From CAYMST01 sp964393115 (lineage in GTDB: Bacteria > Bacteroidota > Bacteroidia > Cytophagales > Cyclobacteriaceae): a stretch of DNA of 11,630 nt. Under the pieces are notes generated by a model. That model worked only from the letters and a program-made list of their open reading frames with translations, made no database searches and was not told where the DNA came from. This document shows positions 1-5,773 of the stretch, piece by piece (position 1 is the first letter of the stretch; each line of letters begins with the position of its first letter). The position numbers and the translations under genes were made by a program. The stretch covers positions 1 to 11,630 of the forward strand of contig CAYMST010000154.1 in the NCBI GenBank assembly GCA_964393115.1. The letters run 5' to 3'.

Positions 1-127
1 GTCATTTCAGCTCCCTGACGAAATCGTGGAAGATAAAATAGACGCTAAGTACGAAAACGGGATACTTACGGTAACAGTTCCTAAAGACGAAAAGAAAGTC
101 ACAGCAAGGAATATTCAAATTAATTAA
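1..127 (+). CDS. Small heat-shock protein (Hsp20/alpha-crystallin family), 3' end only
   Basis: Only the last 41 codons are in the window; the reading frame starts at base 2 and stops at TAA 125-127. The visible part begins with SFQLPDEI, the usual opening of the last third of an alpha-crystallin domain. It continues with YENGILTVTVPK, the conserved beta-strand motif near the end of that domain. The short tail ends in IQI, the I-x-I motif that docks into a neighbouring subunit during oligomer assembly in this family. Hsp20 proteins are ATP-independent cytoplasmic holdases that bind unfolding proteins under heat or oxidative stress. The gene is closed 19 bases later by a strong terminator, so it is not co-transcribed with the degP-like protease downstream. 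Family assignment is secure; the paralogue (ibpA, hsp16.5 and so on) cannot be named from this fragment. Confidence 0.9.
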   Translation, partial: SFQLPDEIVEDKIDAKYENGILTVTVPKDEKKVTARNIQIN

Positions 128-145
128 CCGTGAAACACCCAAACA

Positions 146-178
146 GGCGCGGTAAACCATATTACCGCGCCTTTTTTT
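146..178 (+). terminator. Rho-independent terminator of the Hsp20 gene
   Basis: A perfect 10-bp GC-rich stem (GGCGCGGTAA, 146-155, with TTACCGCGCC, 162-171) encloses a 6-base loop and is followed at once by seven T residues (172-178). It lies 18 bases after the Hsp20 stop codon. This is the strongest terminator in the window. Confidence 0.93.
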
Positions 179-237
179 GTTAATATGTGTTAAGGGTAAT
201 CATCAAATCAGCAAAGGAGTCGTTAGTCTTGCGAAAC

Positions 238-299
238 CGATCAAACATGAAATTTTACTCAACCTAAACACGAAAATTATAGTTGAGTATAAATGATCG
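238..299. promoter_or_regulatory. Nested inverted repeats in the degP leader
   Basis: Two inverted repeats lie one inside the other. The inner pair is TACTCAAC (256-263) and GTTGAGTA (282-289), 8 of 8 complementary with an 18-base spacer. The outer pair is CGATCA (238-243) and TGATCG (294-299). Together they could fold as one long stem-loop with an asymmetric internal loop, or act as a two-half-site operator. A further short palindrome, CTTATT-G-AATAAG, lies at 301-313. No match to a named operator is claimed. The position, 120-180 bases before the protease start, suggests a role in control of degP, but this is inference. Confidence 0.35.
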
Positions 300-315
300 A
301 CTTATTGAATAAGCA

Positions 316-331
316 AATAGACATGAAATAA
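316..331 (+). other. Met-Lys-stop mini-ORF sharing the degP start context
   Basis: AATAGACATGAA occurs exactly at 316-327 and again at 411-422, where it spans the chosen degP start codon. In the upstream copy the ATG (323-325) opens the frame ATG AAA TAA, a two-codon ORF ending at 331. It could be a leader ORF that captures ribosomes, or simply a small duplication. Confidence 0.25.
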
Positions 332-417
332 ACGTAGACTTACCCCCTCGATACTATGACTAGAGGATGGCCAAGTTTATAAAGCATCTCATGCACCACT
401 TAGATAAACGAATAGAC

Positions 418-1902
418 ATGAATAAAAAGCAATTTCTATCACTCATTTTAGCTTCCTTCATGGGAGCGGCAATCGCAGTTGGCATCTTCCAGCTGTTCAC
501 AGATAATAACACACAGCCGGCTGCACAGGCCGCGAAACCCGTACAATTTACCAACTACAAGTTCGACACTTCTACCTCTGTAGTTCCTGAAGGCATGAAC
601 TTCGTATATGCGGCAAAGTCGGTAACACCCGGAGTGGTACATATCAAAACTACCTACGAAGGCAATCCACAGGCAAGGAGTCTGCAAGATCCATTTGACT
701 TTTTTCATCAATTCGGGATCCCTGATCAGCAAAGGCAACAGCGCGAAGCCCCAAAAGGTAAAGGAGCGGGATCCGGGGTTATCATTACGGCCGATGGTTA
801 TATCGTAACCAACAATCATGTCGTTGAAAAGGCGAGTGAAATCGAAGTAGTGCTTAACGATAATAGGTCCTACGCAGCGGAAGTAGTAGGCACAGATCCA
901 ACCACAGATCTTGCCGTACTAAAAATCGAAGGAGAAGGACTACCGCAAGTGCCGTACGGTAACTCAGATGTCATTCAGGTGGGCGAATGGGTACTTGCCG
1001 TTGGCAATCCGTTTGACTTTAGATCTACGGTCACGGCTGGTATTGTAAGTGCTAAAGGCAGGAATATAAATATTCTACGAAACCGCAATGGCCTTCAAAT
1101 AGAATCTTTCATCCAAACAGATGCTGCCGTAAACCCTGGAAACAGCGGCGGTGCCTTAGTGAACTTAAGAGGTGAACTTGTCGGCATTAACACCGCTATC
1201 GCTACCCCTACAGGATCTTACGCTGGTTATTCATTTGCTGTGCCTGTTTCACTGGTGAAAAAAGTGGTAAGTGACCTGATAGAATTTGGTGTGGTGCAGC
1301 GCGCACTTCTTGGCATTCAAATTAGAGACGTCGATGCTCACTTAGCCGAAGAAGAAGACCTATCTGTACTCAACGGTGTATATGTAGTTGGCGTAAACCC
1401 TGAGAGTGGCGCAAAAGAAGCTGGCGTGAAAAAAGGAGATGTTATCGTATCAGTGGCAGGAGATCCAGTGAGTAAAGTCTCCCAACTTCAGGAAAAAATC
1501 GCGCTTAGAAGACCTGGAGACAGAGTAAACATAAAAATACTTCGCGATGGTAAGGAAAAGGAGATGGAAGTAGAACTGAAGAATCTGTTAAATAATACCA
1601 ATGTGGTAGAAGTAGACCGTAACATATTCGAAAGCAAAGGCGCCAAGTTCCGCGACATTACAGATGATGAAAAAGAAAAGCTCGATATTAAGGGGGGCGT
1701 TCAAATAACCGATATCAACTCAGGAAACTGGAAAGAAGCTGGTATCAAAGAAGGATTTATCATTACTAGAATTGATAAAAAAGAAATATTGTCTTCCGAA
1801 GACCTGTCTGGATTACTCAGCAGAATACCTTCTGGAGAGGCGATTTTGGTAGAAGGCTACTACTCTAATGGAGATAGTGGAATCTACGGAGTAAAAATGT
1901 GA
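418..1902 (+). CDS. degP: DegP/HtrA (Do) family periplasmic serine protease/chaperone
   Basis: The product is about 494 residues: an N-terminal signal or anchor segment, a trypsin-like protease domain and two PDZ domains, which is the full DegP/DegQ layout. Counting from the ATG at 418, the catalytic triad is His134 (TNNHVVE), Asp164 (TTDLAVLKI) and Ser243 (NPGNSGGAL). PDZ1 spans roughly residues 295-385 and PDZ2 roughly 410-490. These proteases degrade or refold damaged envelope proteins in the periplasm. An in-frame ATG at 367 would add 17 residues (MAKFIKHLMH...), but its only purine-rich stretch (AGAGG) abuts the ATG with no spacing. The start at 418 gives MNKKQFLSLILASFMGAAIA, a normal short basic end plus hydrophobic core, so I prefer 418. 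It follows an Hsp20 gene but is separated from it by a terminator and a long leader with inverted repeats. The family is certain; degP versus degQ naming is not. Confidence 0.93.
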   Translation: MNKKQFLSLILASFMGAAIAVGIFQLFTDNNTQPAAQAAKPVQFTNYKFDTSTSVVPEGMNFVYAAKSVTPGVVHIKTTYEGNPQARSLQDPFDFFHQFGIPDQQRQQREAPKGKGAGSGVIITADGYIVTNNHVVEKASEIEVVLNDNRSYAAEVVGTDPTTDLAVLKIEGEGLPQVPYGNSDVIQVGEWVLAVGNPFDFRSTVTAGIVSAKGRNINILRNRNGLQIESFIQTDAAVNPGNSGGALVNLRGELVGINTAIATPTGSYAGYSFAVPVSLVKKVVSDLIEFGVVQRALLGIQIRDVDAHLAEEEDLSVLNGVYVVGVNPESGAKEAGVKKGDVIVSVAGDPVSKVSQLQEKIALRRPGDRVNIKILRDGKEKEMEVELKNLLNNTNVVEVDRNIFESKGAKFRDITDDEKEKLDIKGGVQITDINSGNWKEAGIKEGFIITRIDKKEILSSEDLSGLLSRIPSGEAILVEGYYSNGDSGIYGVKM

Positions 1903-1980
1903 TGGCTGATCAGCAAATAAACCATCCATGACCCGCGGCCTTGCCGTGGGAATGGCTATCTATTCAGCAAATTAATCCAT
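1902..1980. repeat. Imperfect direct repeat flanking a GC-rich hairpin
   Basis: Copy one (1903-1925) reads ATGGCT, then TCAGCAAAT, then CCAT. Copy two (1952-1980) carries the same blocks in the same order with small insertions, giving a period of about 50 bases. The first copy begins directly after the degP stop codon. Between the copies sits the hairpin at 1932-1950. This could be a decayed tandem duplication or the ends of a very small element. Confidence 0.4.
1932..1950 (+). terminator. GC-rich hairpin after degP, without a T tract
   Basis: CCCGCGGC (1932-1939) pairs with GCCGTGGG (1943-1950) over 8 bp with one G-T wobble and a 3-base CTT loop. The flanking CCAT and ATGG can extend the stem after a small internal loop. 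It starts 30 bases after the degP stop, the right place for a terminator or a 3'-end stabiliser. No T run follows, so intrinsic termination here is doubtful. Confidence 0.4.
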
Positions 1981-2059
1981 TGGTGGACTTAGAAAACAAT
2001 TCATTCATAACCGATTAGTGAAGTACCTAACATGTAAAACTTATTTAAAGGATTCCATG

Positions 2060-2067
2060 TAATTTTG
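2060..2067 (+). promoter_or_regulatory. Candidate bioG promoter, Bacteroidota -7 element
   Basis: TAATTTTG matches the Bacteroidota -7 consensus TAnnTTTG exactly. Transcription would start at about 2071, leaving a leader of about 25 bases before the bioG ATG. I see no clear TTTG at the -33 position, which lowers confidence. The predicted start falls inside the left arm of the terminator hairpin at 2068-2089, so bioG mRNA begun here could not form that hairpin. Confidence 0.4.
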
Positions 2068-2095
2068 AGCCTCGAAAAAATTCGAGGCTTTTTTT
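2068..2095 (+). terminator. Rho-independent terminator abutting the bioG start codon
   Basis: A perfect 9-bp stem (AGCCTCGAA, 2068-2076, and TTCGAGGCT, 2081-2089) has an AAAA loop and continues into a seven-base T run (2089-2095). The next base is the A of the bioG ATG. It would end transcripts coming from degP and insulate bioG-bioC, or act as an attenuator if bioG is transcribed from further upstream. Confidence 0.85.
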
Positions 2096-2773
2096 ATGCA
2101 GTACGATTGGATCAGGAGAGAGGGGAGCGATACGGTAATCATATTTTTCAACGGATGGGGCATGGATATTCATTCCATATCCACGCTTGGCAACCCTGAT
2201 GTTGACTGTTGTCTTATCTCTGACTACACCGACGAAGTATTGCACACAGAAGACTTCGACAGATATCAGCATATCAATCTTATAGCATGGTCCATGGGAG
2301 TTTGGGCTGCGGAGTTTTATTTTCCACAAGAAATTCTCCCCAAACTTGATCAATGCGTCGCTATCAATGGTACGCCTTATCCAAAACATGACGAATGGGG
2401 TATCCCAAGCATCGTCTTTAATAGGACTCTTGAGACGTGGGATGATAAGGTCAGGAAGAAGTTTTGGCTTAGAACAGTTGGCGGAAAGTCAGCAGCTGAA
2501 CACCTCAGTGCAACAGCGTCGAAGCGATCTACGATATCGCAACAAGAAGAGTTAAGGTTTGTAAATGATCATTACAATCCAAATTATATGGCTTCACTAC
2601 CTTGGAGTCATGCTTTTTGTGGGGAGCAAGATTTGATTTTTCCTTTGGGCAATCAAAAAACATATTGGCAGAATAAGGCCAAGACAATGGAAATGCCTCA
2701 TTTCCCTTTTTTGCATCTGCAATCATGGAGTGAGCTACTTATTGGTCAACATAAAAACGAGACCATCCAATAA
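2096..2773 (+). CDS. bioG: BioG-type pimeloyl-ACP methyl ester esterase (DUF452)
   Basis: This 225-residue alpha/beta hydrolase releases methanol from pimeloyl-ACP methyl ester, ending the disguised fatty-acid cycle that BioC opens in biotin synthesis. Family signatures are visible in order: FFNGWGMD (17-24), the nucleophile elbow AWSMGVW with Ser66, AINGTPYP (89-96) followed by WGIPSIVFNRT, CGEQDLIFPLGNQ (175-187) with Asp179, and PHFPFLH (201-207) with His202 as the likely catalytic histidine. Length agrees with the family. The ATG at 2096 fits the family N-terminus, although it directly follows a terminator T run and has no Shine-Dalgarno sequence. bioC follows within 56 bases, which strongly supports the assignment, since BioG and BioC work on the same pathway and are fused or adjacent in many Bacteroidota. 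BioH is the functional analogue elsewhere, but the sequence motifs here are those of BioG. Confidence 0.9.
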   Translation: MQYDWIRREGSDTVIIFFNGWGMDIHSISTLGNPDVDCCLISDYTDEVLHTEDFDRYQHINLIAWSMGVWAAEFYFPQEILPKLDQCVAINGTPYPKHDEWGIPSIVFNRTLETWDDKVRKKFWLRTVGGKSAAEHLSATASKRSTISQQEELRFVNDHYNPNYMASLPWSHAFCGEQDLIFPLGNQKTYWQNKAKTMEMPHFPFLHLQSWSELLIGQHKNETIQ

Positions 2774-2811
2774 TTTCAACACCCTGAATTGTATTGATTT
2801 TTTTAGACCAA

Positions 2812-2818
2812 AAGGAAG
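2812..2818 (+). promoter_or_regulatory. Shine-Dalgarno-like site supporting a GTG start for bioC
   Basis: AAGGAAG lies 11 bases before the GTG at 2830. The longer TTG start at 2794 has only a T-rich stretch around it and no such site. This is the main reason for choosing GTG 2830. Confidence 0.4.
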
Positions 2819-2829
2819 AATTTGAATCA

Positions 2830-3543
2830 GTGAGTGACGTAAAAGTGGACATAAAGGAAATCAAAAGTTGCTTCGAAAAAGCATTGACGACTTATGACAA
2901 CCACGCCATTGTCCAAAAAGAAGTTGTCAGCAACCTAATGAACAATCTTCTAGAACGCACCTCTAACTATTCCAAGGTCCTTGAACTTGGGTGTGGTACC
3001 GGGCTTTTAACCACACAGGTCTACGACAAAATCGCACCAAGCGGTTTCTATATCAATGACCTAGTACCTCAGTGCTGGGATAGACTAAAAGAAACGCTCA
3101 ACATGGGTAACACCACTTTTCTTGCCGGAAACCTGGAGACCATTGCGTTTCCCAAGAATCTCGATCTGATTATATCTGCCTCAACTTTTCAATGGGCAAC
3201 TGACATTAGAAAACTATTGGCGAAATGCTATAGTCACCTGCAAGAAGATGGTATTTTGGCGTTTAGCACCTACGGCAATCTCCATTTTAAAGAAATAGCA
3301 CAAAGCGATCTTTCTTATAAAAGCAAGGATAATCTCTTAAATGCCTTATCGGATAAATTCGAAATCTTACACCTAAGTGAATATACGCGTGAGATGGCTT
3401 TTCACACAAAGAGAGAGCTAATCCTTCACTTGGGCAGAACAGGGGTCAATGCTGTCAAAGGATCTCTATTACCGACTACCAATTATTCGCTTACCTATCA
3501 TCCGATTATCGTCATTGCACGTCGAAAGCCTATCCATATCTAG
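2830..3543 (+). CDS. bioC: Malonyl-ACP O-methyltransferase BioC
   Basis: The product is about 237 residues and is a class I SAM-dependent methyltransferase. It methylates the free carboxyl of malonyl-ACP so that fatty-acid synthase can extend it to pimeloyl-ACP methyl ester. Visible features from the GTG start are FEKALTTYDNHAIVQ near residues 15-29 (the BioC N-terminal helix), the SAM-binding loop LELGCGTG (51-58), the acidic strand-2 end YINDL (75-79), DLIISASTFQWATD (112-125, motif IV and post-motif), and HLGRTGVNA (200-208), a C-terminal signature typical of BioC. The frame stays open upstream to a TTG at 2794, 20 bases after the bioG stop, which would add 12 residues (MIFLDQKEEFES). I prefer GTG 2830 because of the upstream AAGGAAG and the usual BioC start. 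Neither choice is ATG. It is most likely co-transcribed with bioG. A short palindrome, CTAGCA-TTA-TGCTAG (3540-3554), overlaps the stop codon but lacks a T run. Confidence 0.88.
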   Translation: MSDVKVDIKEIKSCFEKALTTYDNHAIVQKEVVSNLMNNLLERTSNYSKVLELGCGTGLLTTQVYDKIAPSGFYINDLVPQCWDRLKETLNMGNTTFLAGNLETIAFPKNLDLIISASTFQWATDIRKLLAKCYSHLQEDGILAFSTYGNLHFKEIAQSDLSYKSKDNLLNALSDKFEILHLSEYTREMAFHTKRELILHLGRTGVNAVKGSLLPTTNYSLTYHPIIVIARRKPIHI

Positions 3544-3799
3544 CATTATGCTAGGTCTTATAGCCGACATCATTTTTGCACTATACTGAGAGCATACCTG
3601 TGATATTTAGCAGTCCCACACTACTAATTATGAAAATTAAAAGCTTTTTTGCCAAAAAAAAACAAAAAACCCAAAAGTTTTGACAACCATTATTTTCTTA
3701 CTCGCTTTATGATGATTATCTTTACTTAGAAACGTTTTCACCAGACTACATGTTATTTTAATAATTGTATTTGAGAACAAGAATTTTTTGGTTGAATAG
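3544..3799. other. AT-rich intergenic region with A-tracts
   Basis: This 256-base gap holds no ORF with support. At 3651-3669 there are runs of nine and six A residues, preceded by AAAAGCTTTTTT, so the DNA is probably bent. TTGACA at 3680-3685 directly follows the A-tracts, but the nearest TATGAT (3708-3713) is 22 bases away, too far for a standard promoter. TGTATTTG at 3766-3773 matches seven of the eight -7 consensus positions and ends 26 bases before the next ATG, so it is the better promoter candidate for the 70-residue protein. Confidence 0.3.
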
Positions 3800-4012
3800 A
3801 TGAATCCACTCATTGACGAAATAGAACTCATCGCCGATTTCAAGAAAAAAGTGAAAGACGGTCAATTCTCACAGGAAGAGGTCATTGAATTTATTGAAAA
3901 AATGGAGGATATGATTATTCAAGTAGAGATGACCAATCAAATCAATAGTAGACTTCAGCACACTTTACTACGAGCAAATAGAAAAATAAAGCAACTGTCC
4001 GAGCTTGCCTAA
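3800..4012 (+). CDS. Unrecognised small acidic helical protein (70 aa)
   Basis: I do not recognise this protein. It has 70 residues, no signal peptide, no membrane segment and no cysteine. It appears almost wholly helical: a first helix at about 3-18, a turn at DGQFS (20-24), then a long amphipathic stretch at about 25-69 whose hydrophobic spacing fits a coiled coil. The charge is split, with acidic residues in the middle (EEVIEFIEKMED) and basic ones near the C-terminus (RANRKIK). Support for it being real comes from an ATG start, good use of the gap between bioC and the transporter, a candidate -7 element 26 bases upstream, and its stop codon interlocking with that of the convergent transporter gene. 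A small adaptor or oligomeric scaffold would fit the shape, but the sequence gives no function. Confidence 0.65.
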   Translation: MNPLIDEIELIADFKKKVKDGQFSQEEVIEFIEKMEDMIIQVEMTNQINSRLQHTLLRANRKIKQLSELA

Positions 4013-4914
4013 TTAGCAATTTTATCTTTTTTTCTTATTGAGATTACTCCTACTCCCGCAATAACAATCACCGTTCCTAAAATTTGTAATCCCGTAATAG
4101 TCTCATTGAGATAAATACTAGCTAAAACTATCGTACTTATCGGTCCCAAGCTTCCCACAATGGCAAAGTTGGATGACCCCAAACGTTTGATAGCCTCAGA
4201 AACTAAGTAAGAAGGGATTACAGTTGAAACAGTAGCCATTAATAATCCCAACCCATATACCTCTGCAGAGTAAGAAAATGGATCATCGGGACTAACCAGT
4301 AAAAAATGTACAATCACACAGAGTGTACTGATGACCATGGTATAATTCGTTAAAGCCACAGGTCCAAACTTAGGCACCAACTTCCCAAGCCCTATTAAAT
4401 AACAAGCATAACACAGCGCGCTTAAAAAAATTAACGATGAACCGATCACCACATCGCGTTGATCTTCGATATTTATCTCCGCAACAAAAGCTATAACAAT
4501 ACCCAAATACGTCAATCCTATAGAAATAAGTTGCTGACGTGAAATGGCCTTCCGAAAGACGATCCAGGAAATAATTAAAACTAAAGTAGGGTAGACAAAC
4601 AGAATAAGTCGTTCTAAGCCCGCTTTTATGTACACCAAACCTGCAAAATCAAAGTAACTGGCTAGGTAATACCCAATAAAACCCAAGACTACGATCCATA
4701 GGTAATCCTTTTTCTGGACCATTTTAGGATTTTCGGGTTTTGTGAACAGCATCATAATCAAGTAAACCGGAAGTGCGAAAAGCATTCGCAACATGAGAAT
4801 AGGTACCGGGGAGATACCGTGCTGATAAGCTAACTTCACCATAATCGCTTTAGTGGAAAACATAACTACTCCAAGGACAGCTAAGAAGATCGAAACAAGG
4901 TGTGAATAACGCAT
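4009..4914 (-). CDS. EamA/DMT superfamily permease
   Basis: The product has 301 residues and about ten transmembrane helices arranged as two EamA repeats (about 8-145 and 155-295), the usual size and layout of drug/metabolite transporter family permeases. Family features include an early short helix pair, RMLFALPVYL near 43-52, and the closing GPISTIVLASIYLNETIT (257-274), whose Pro and Glu are typical of the end of each EamA repeat. A basic C-terminal tail (RKKDKIAN) fits a cytoplasmic end. It sits in the inner membrane, probably exporting or importing a small metabolite; the substrate cannot be read from sequence in this family. Its stop codon overlaps that of the convergent 70-residue ORF, and it diverges from plsC across 77 bases. 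The ATG at 4914-4912 has no Shine-Dalgarno site but follows an exact -7 element. Confidence 0.9.
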   Translation of the reverse strand: MRYSHLVSIFLAVLGVVMFSTKAIMVKLAYQHGISPVPILMLRMLFALPVYLIMMLFTKPENPKMVQKKDYLWIVVLGFIGYYLASYFDFAGLVYIKAGLERLILFVYPTLVLIISWIVFRKAISRQQLISIGLTYLGIVIAFVAEINIEDQRDVVIGSSLIFLSALCYACYLIGLGKLVPKFGPVALTNYTMVISTLCVIVHFLLVSPDDPFSYSAEVYGLGLLMATVSTVIPSYLVSEAIKRLGSSNFAIVGSLGPISTIVLASIYLNETITGLQILGTVIVIAGVGVISIRKKDKIAN

Positions 4915-4934
4915 CTATTTGAAAACTTACCCGC

Positions 4935-4961
4935 CAAAGCTAAGGAGATTAATAAAACCAA
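4935..4961 (-). promoter_or_regulatory. Candidate promoter of the EamA permease gene
   Basis: On the minus strand TAGCTTTG (4942 to 4935) matches TAnnTTTG exactly and ends 20 bases before the ATG. A TTG (4961 to 4959) lies 16 bases upstream of it, slightly closer than the usual Bacteroidota -33/-7 spacing. Confidence 0.45.
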
Positions 4962-4962
4962 T

Positions 4963-4970
4963 TAGCTTTA
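4963..4970 (+). promoter_or_regulatory. Weak candidate -7 element for plsC
   Basis: TAGCTTTA matches seven of eight positions of TAnnTTTG and ends 21 bases before the TTG start at 4992, the same distance as at the other candidate promoters here. No -33 TTTG is seen at the expected spacing. Confidence 0.25.
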
Positions 4971-4991
4971 CAGCACAAAGAAACGACTGTT

Positions 4992-5744
4992 TTGAGAAAG
5001 TTGAAGGGAAGACTATATGCTATTTATGTACTCATTGTTTTTATAACTGGGTTCTTGTTTTTTTTACCCCTGTTTCTGCTTGGGGCATATTTCAAAAGGT
5101 TTCGCCGCCTGGCCCTAAAATGTAATTTTATTTGGGCGCGTATTTTCTTTTTTTTCGTCTTCTCCTATCGGGCGAAATGGCATTTTAAACCCGAAAAAGG
5201 CAAGCAGTATATTTTTTGCCCTAACCATTTCTCCTTCATGGACATCCCTGCCATGAGCTTATGCCCTGCTCCCTTCCTTTTCGTTGGCAAAAACTCTATC
5301 TCTAAAGTCCCGCTATTCGGCTTCATATATCGAAAAACCCACATCACTGTGGATCGTAAGAGCTTGAAGAGCAAGTACGAAACTTTTCAAAAGGCCAAGC
5401 AAGCACTTGACGAGAATCTCAGCTTGTGTATATTTCCGGAAGGAGGAATCGCTTCCAAACAAATCCCACAGCTGCATCGGTTTAAAGATGGTCCATTCCG
5501 CATAGCTATTGAGAAGCAGGTAGAAATAGTCCCCGTAACAATTCCCTACAATTGGCAAATAATGCCTGATGACAACAGCTACCGTATTTTCCCTAAAAGA
5601 GGAGAAATCATCTTTCATAAACCCATCAGCACAAAAGAATTTACACTGGATAACGTTGACCAGTTAAAAATCAAAACCAAAACCGTTATCGAAGAAGAGA
5701 TCTCCCATCACTTCCCAATCAGTGATAGGCAACTGACTGAGTAG
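4992..5744 (+). CDS. 1-acyl-sn-glycerol-3-phosphate acyltransferase (PlsC-like)
   Basis: The product is 250 residues. It begins with a membrane-embedded segment (about 8-33) and a second hydrophobic stretch (about 46-58), followed by the PlsC/LPLAT catalytic domain. Motif I is NHFSFMD (78-84), giving the His79-x4-Asp84 catalytic pair. A motif II-like RKTHITVDR lies at 114-122, and motif III is FPEGG (148-152), which binds the glycerol phosphate. The final PVTIP (181-185) matches motif IV. The enzyme transfers a second acyl chain to lysophosphatidate at the inner membrane, or a related lysolipid, so I leave the symbol empty. No ATG exists before the catalytic motifs: the first in-frame one is at Met83, inside motif I. 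The start must therefore be a non-ATG codon. TTG 4992 gives MRKLKGRLYA, a basic lead-in to the membrane segment; TTG 5001 is possible too. It is divergent from the permease gene. Confidence 0.87.
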   Translation: MRKLKGRLYAIYVLIVFITGFLFFLPLFLLGAYFKRFRRLALKCNFIWARIFFFFVFSYRAKWHFKPEKGKQYIFCPNHFSFMDIPAMSLCPAPFLFVGKNSISKVPLFGFIYRKTHITVDRKSLKSKYETFQKAKQALDENLSLCIFPEGGIASKQIPQLHRFKDGPFRIAIEKQVEIVPVTIPYNWQIMPDDNSYRIFPKRGEIIFHKPISTKEFTLDNVDQLKIKTKTVIEEEISHHFPISDRQLTE

Positions 5745-5773
5745 GTTATCGTCAATAACATCTTCCGAGATAG

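Noticed and set aside
367..417. Longer degP start at ATG 367
   Set aside because: The added 17 residues do not resemble a signal peptide start, and the AGAGG sequence touches the ATG without spacing; ATG 418 gives a normal signal segment.
617..631. Possible loss of a key residue in ppk1 (GSADVMVRSFERRIE, residues 617-631, instead of SADWM)
   Set aside because: Coordinates here are protein residues. Both catalytic histidines and the SAD and RIE anchors are kept; the Trp-to-Val change looks like lineage variation rather than inactivation.
448..819. Minus-strand ORF of 123 codons inside degP
   Set aside because: Antisense to the conserved protease domain and without recognisable motifs; a shadow ORF.
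2794..2829. Longer bioC start at TTG 2794
   Set aside because: There is no ribosome binding site, and the first residues (MIFLDQKEEFES) go beyond the usual BioC N-terminus; GTG 2830 has AAGGAAG upstream. It remains possible.
3540..3554. Palindrome CTAGCA-TTA-TGCTAG over the bioC stop as a terminator
   Set aside because: The stem is only 6 bp, AT-rich, and lacks a following T run, so I do not call it a terminator.
4919..5125. 68-residue plus-strand ORF starting at TTG 4919
   Set aside because: It overlaps the start of plsC in another frame, has no family features, and is best explained as a frame shadow of plsC.
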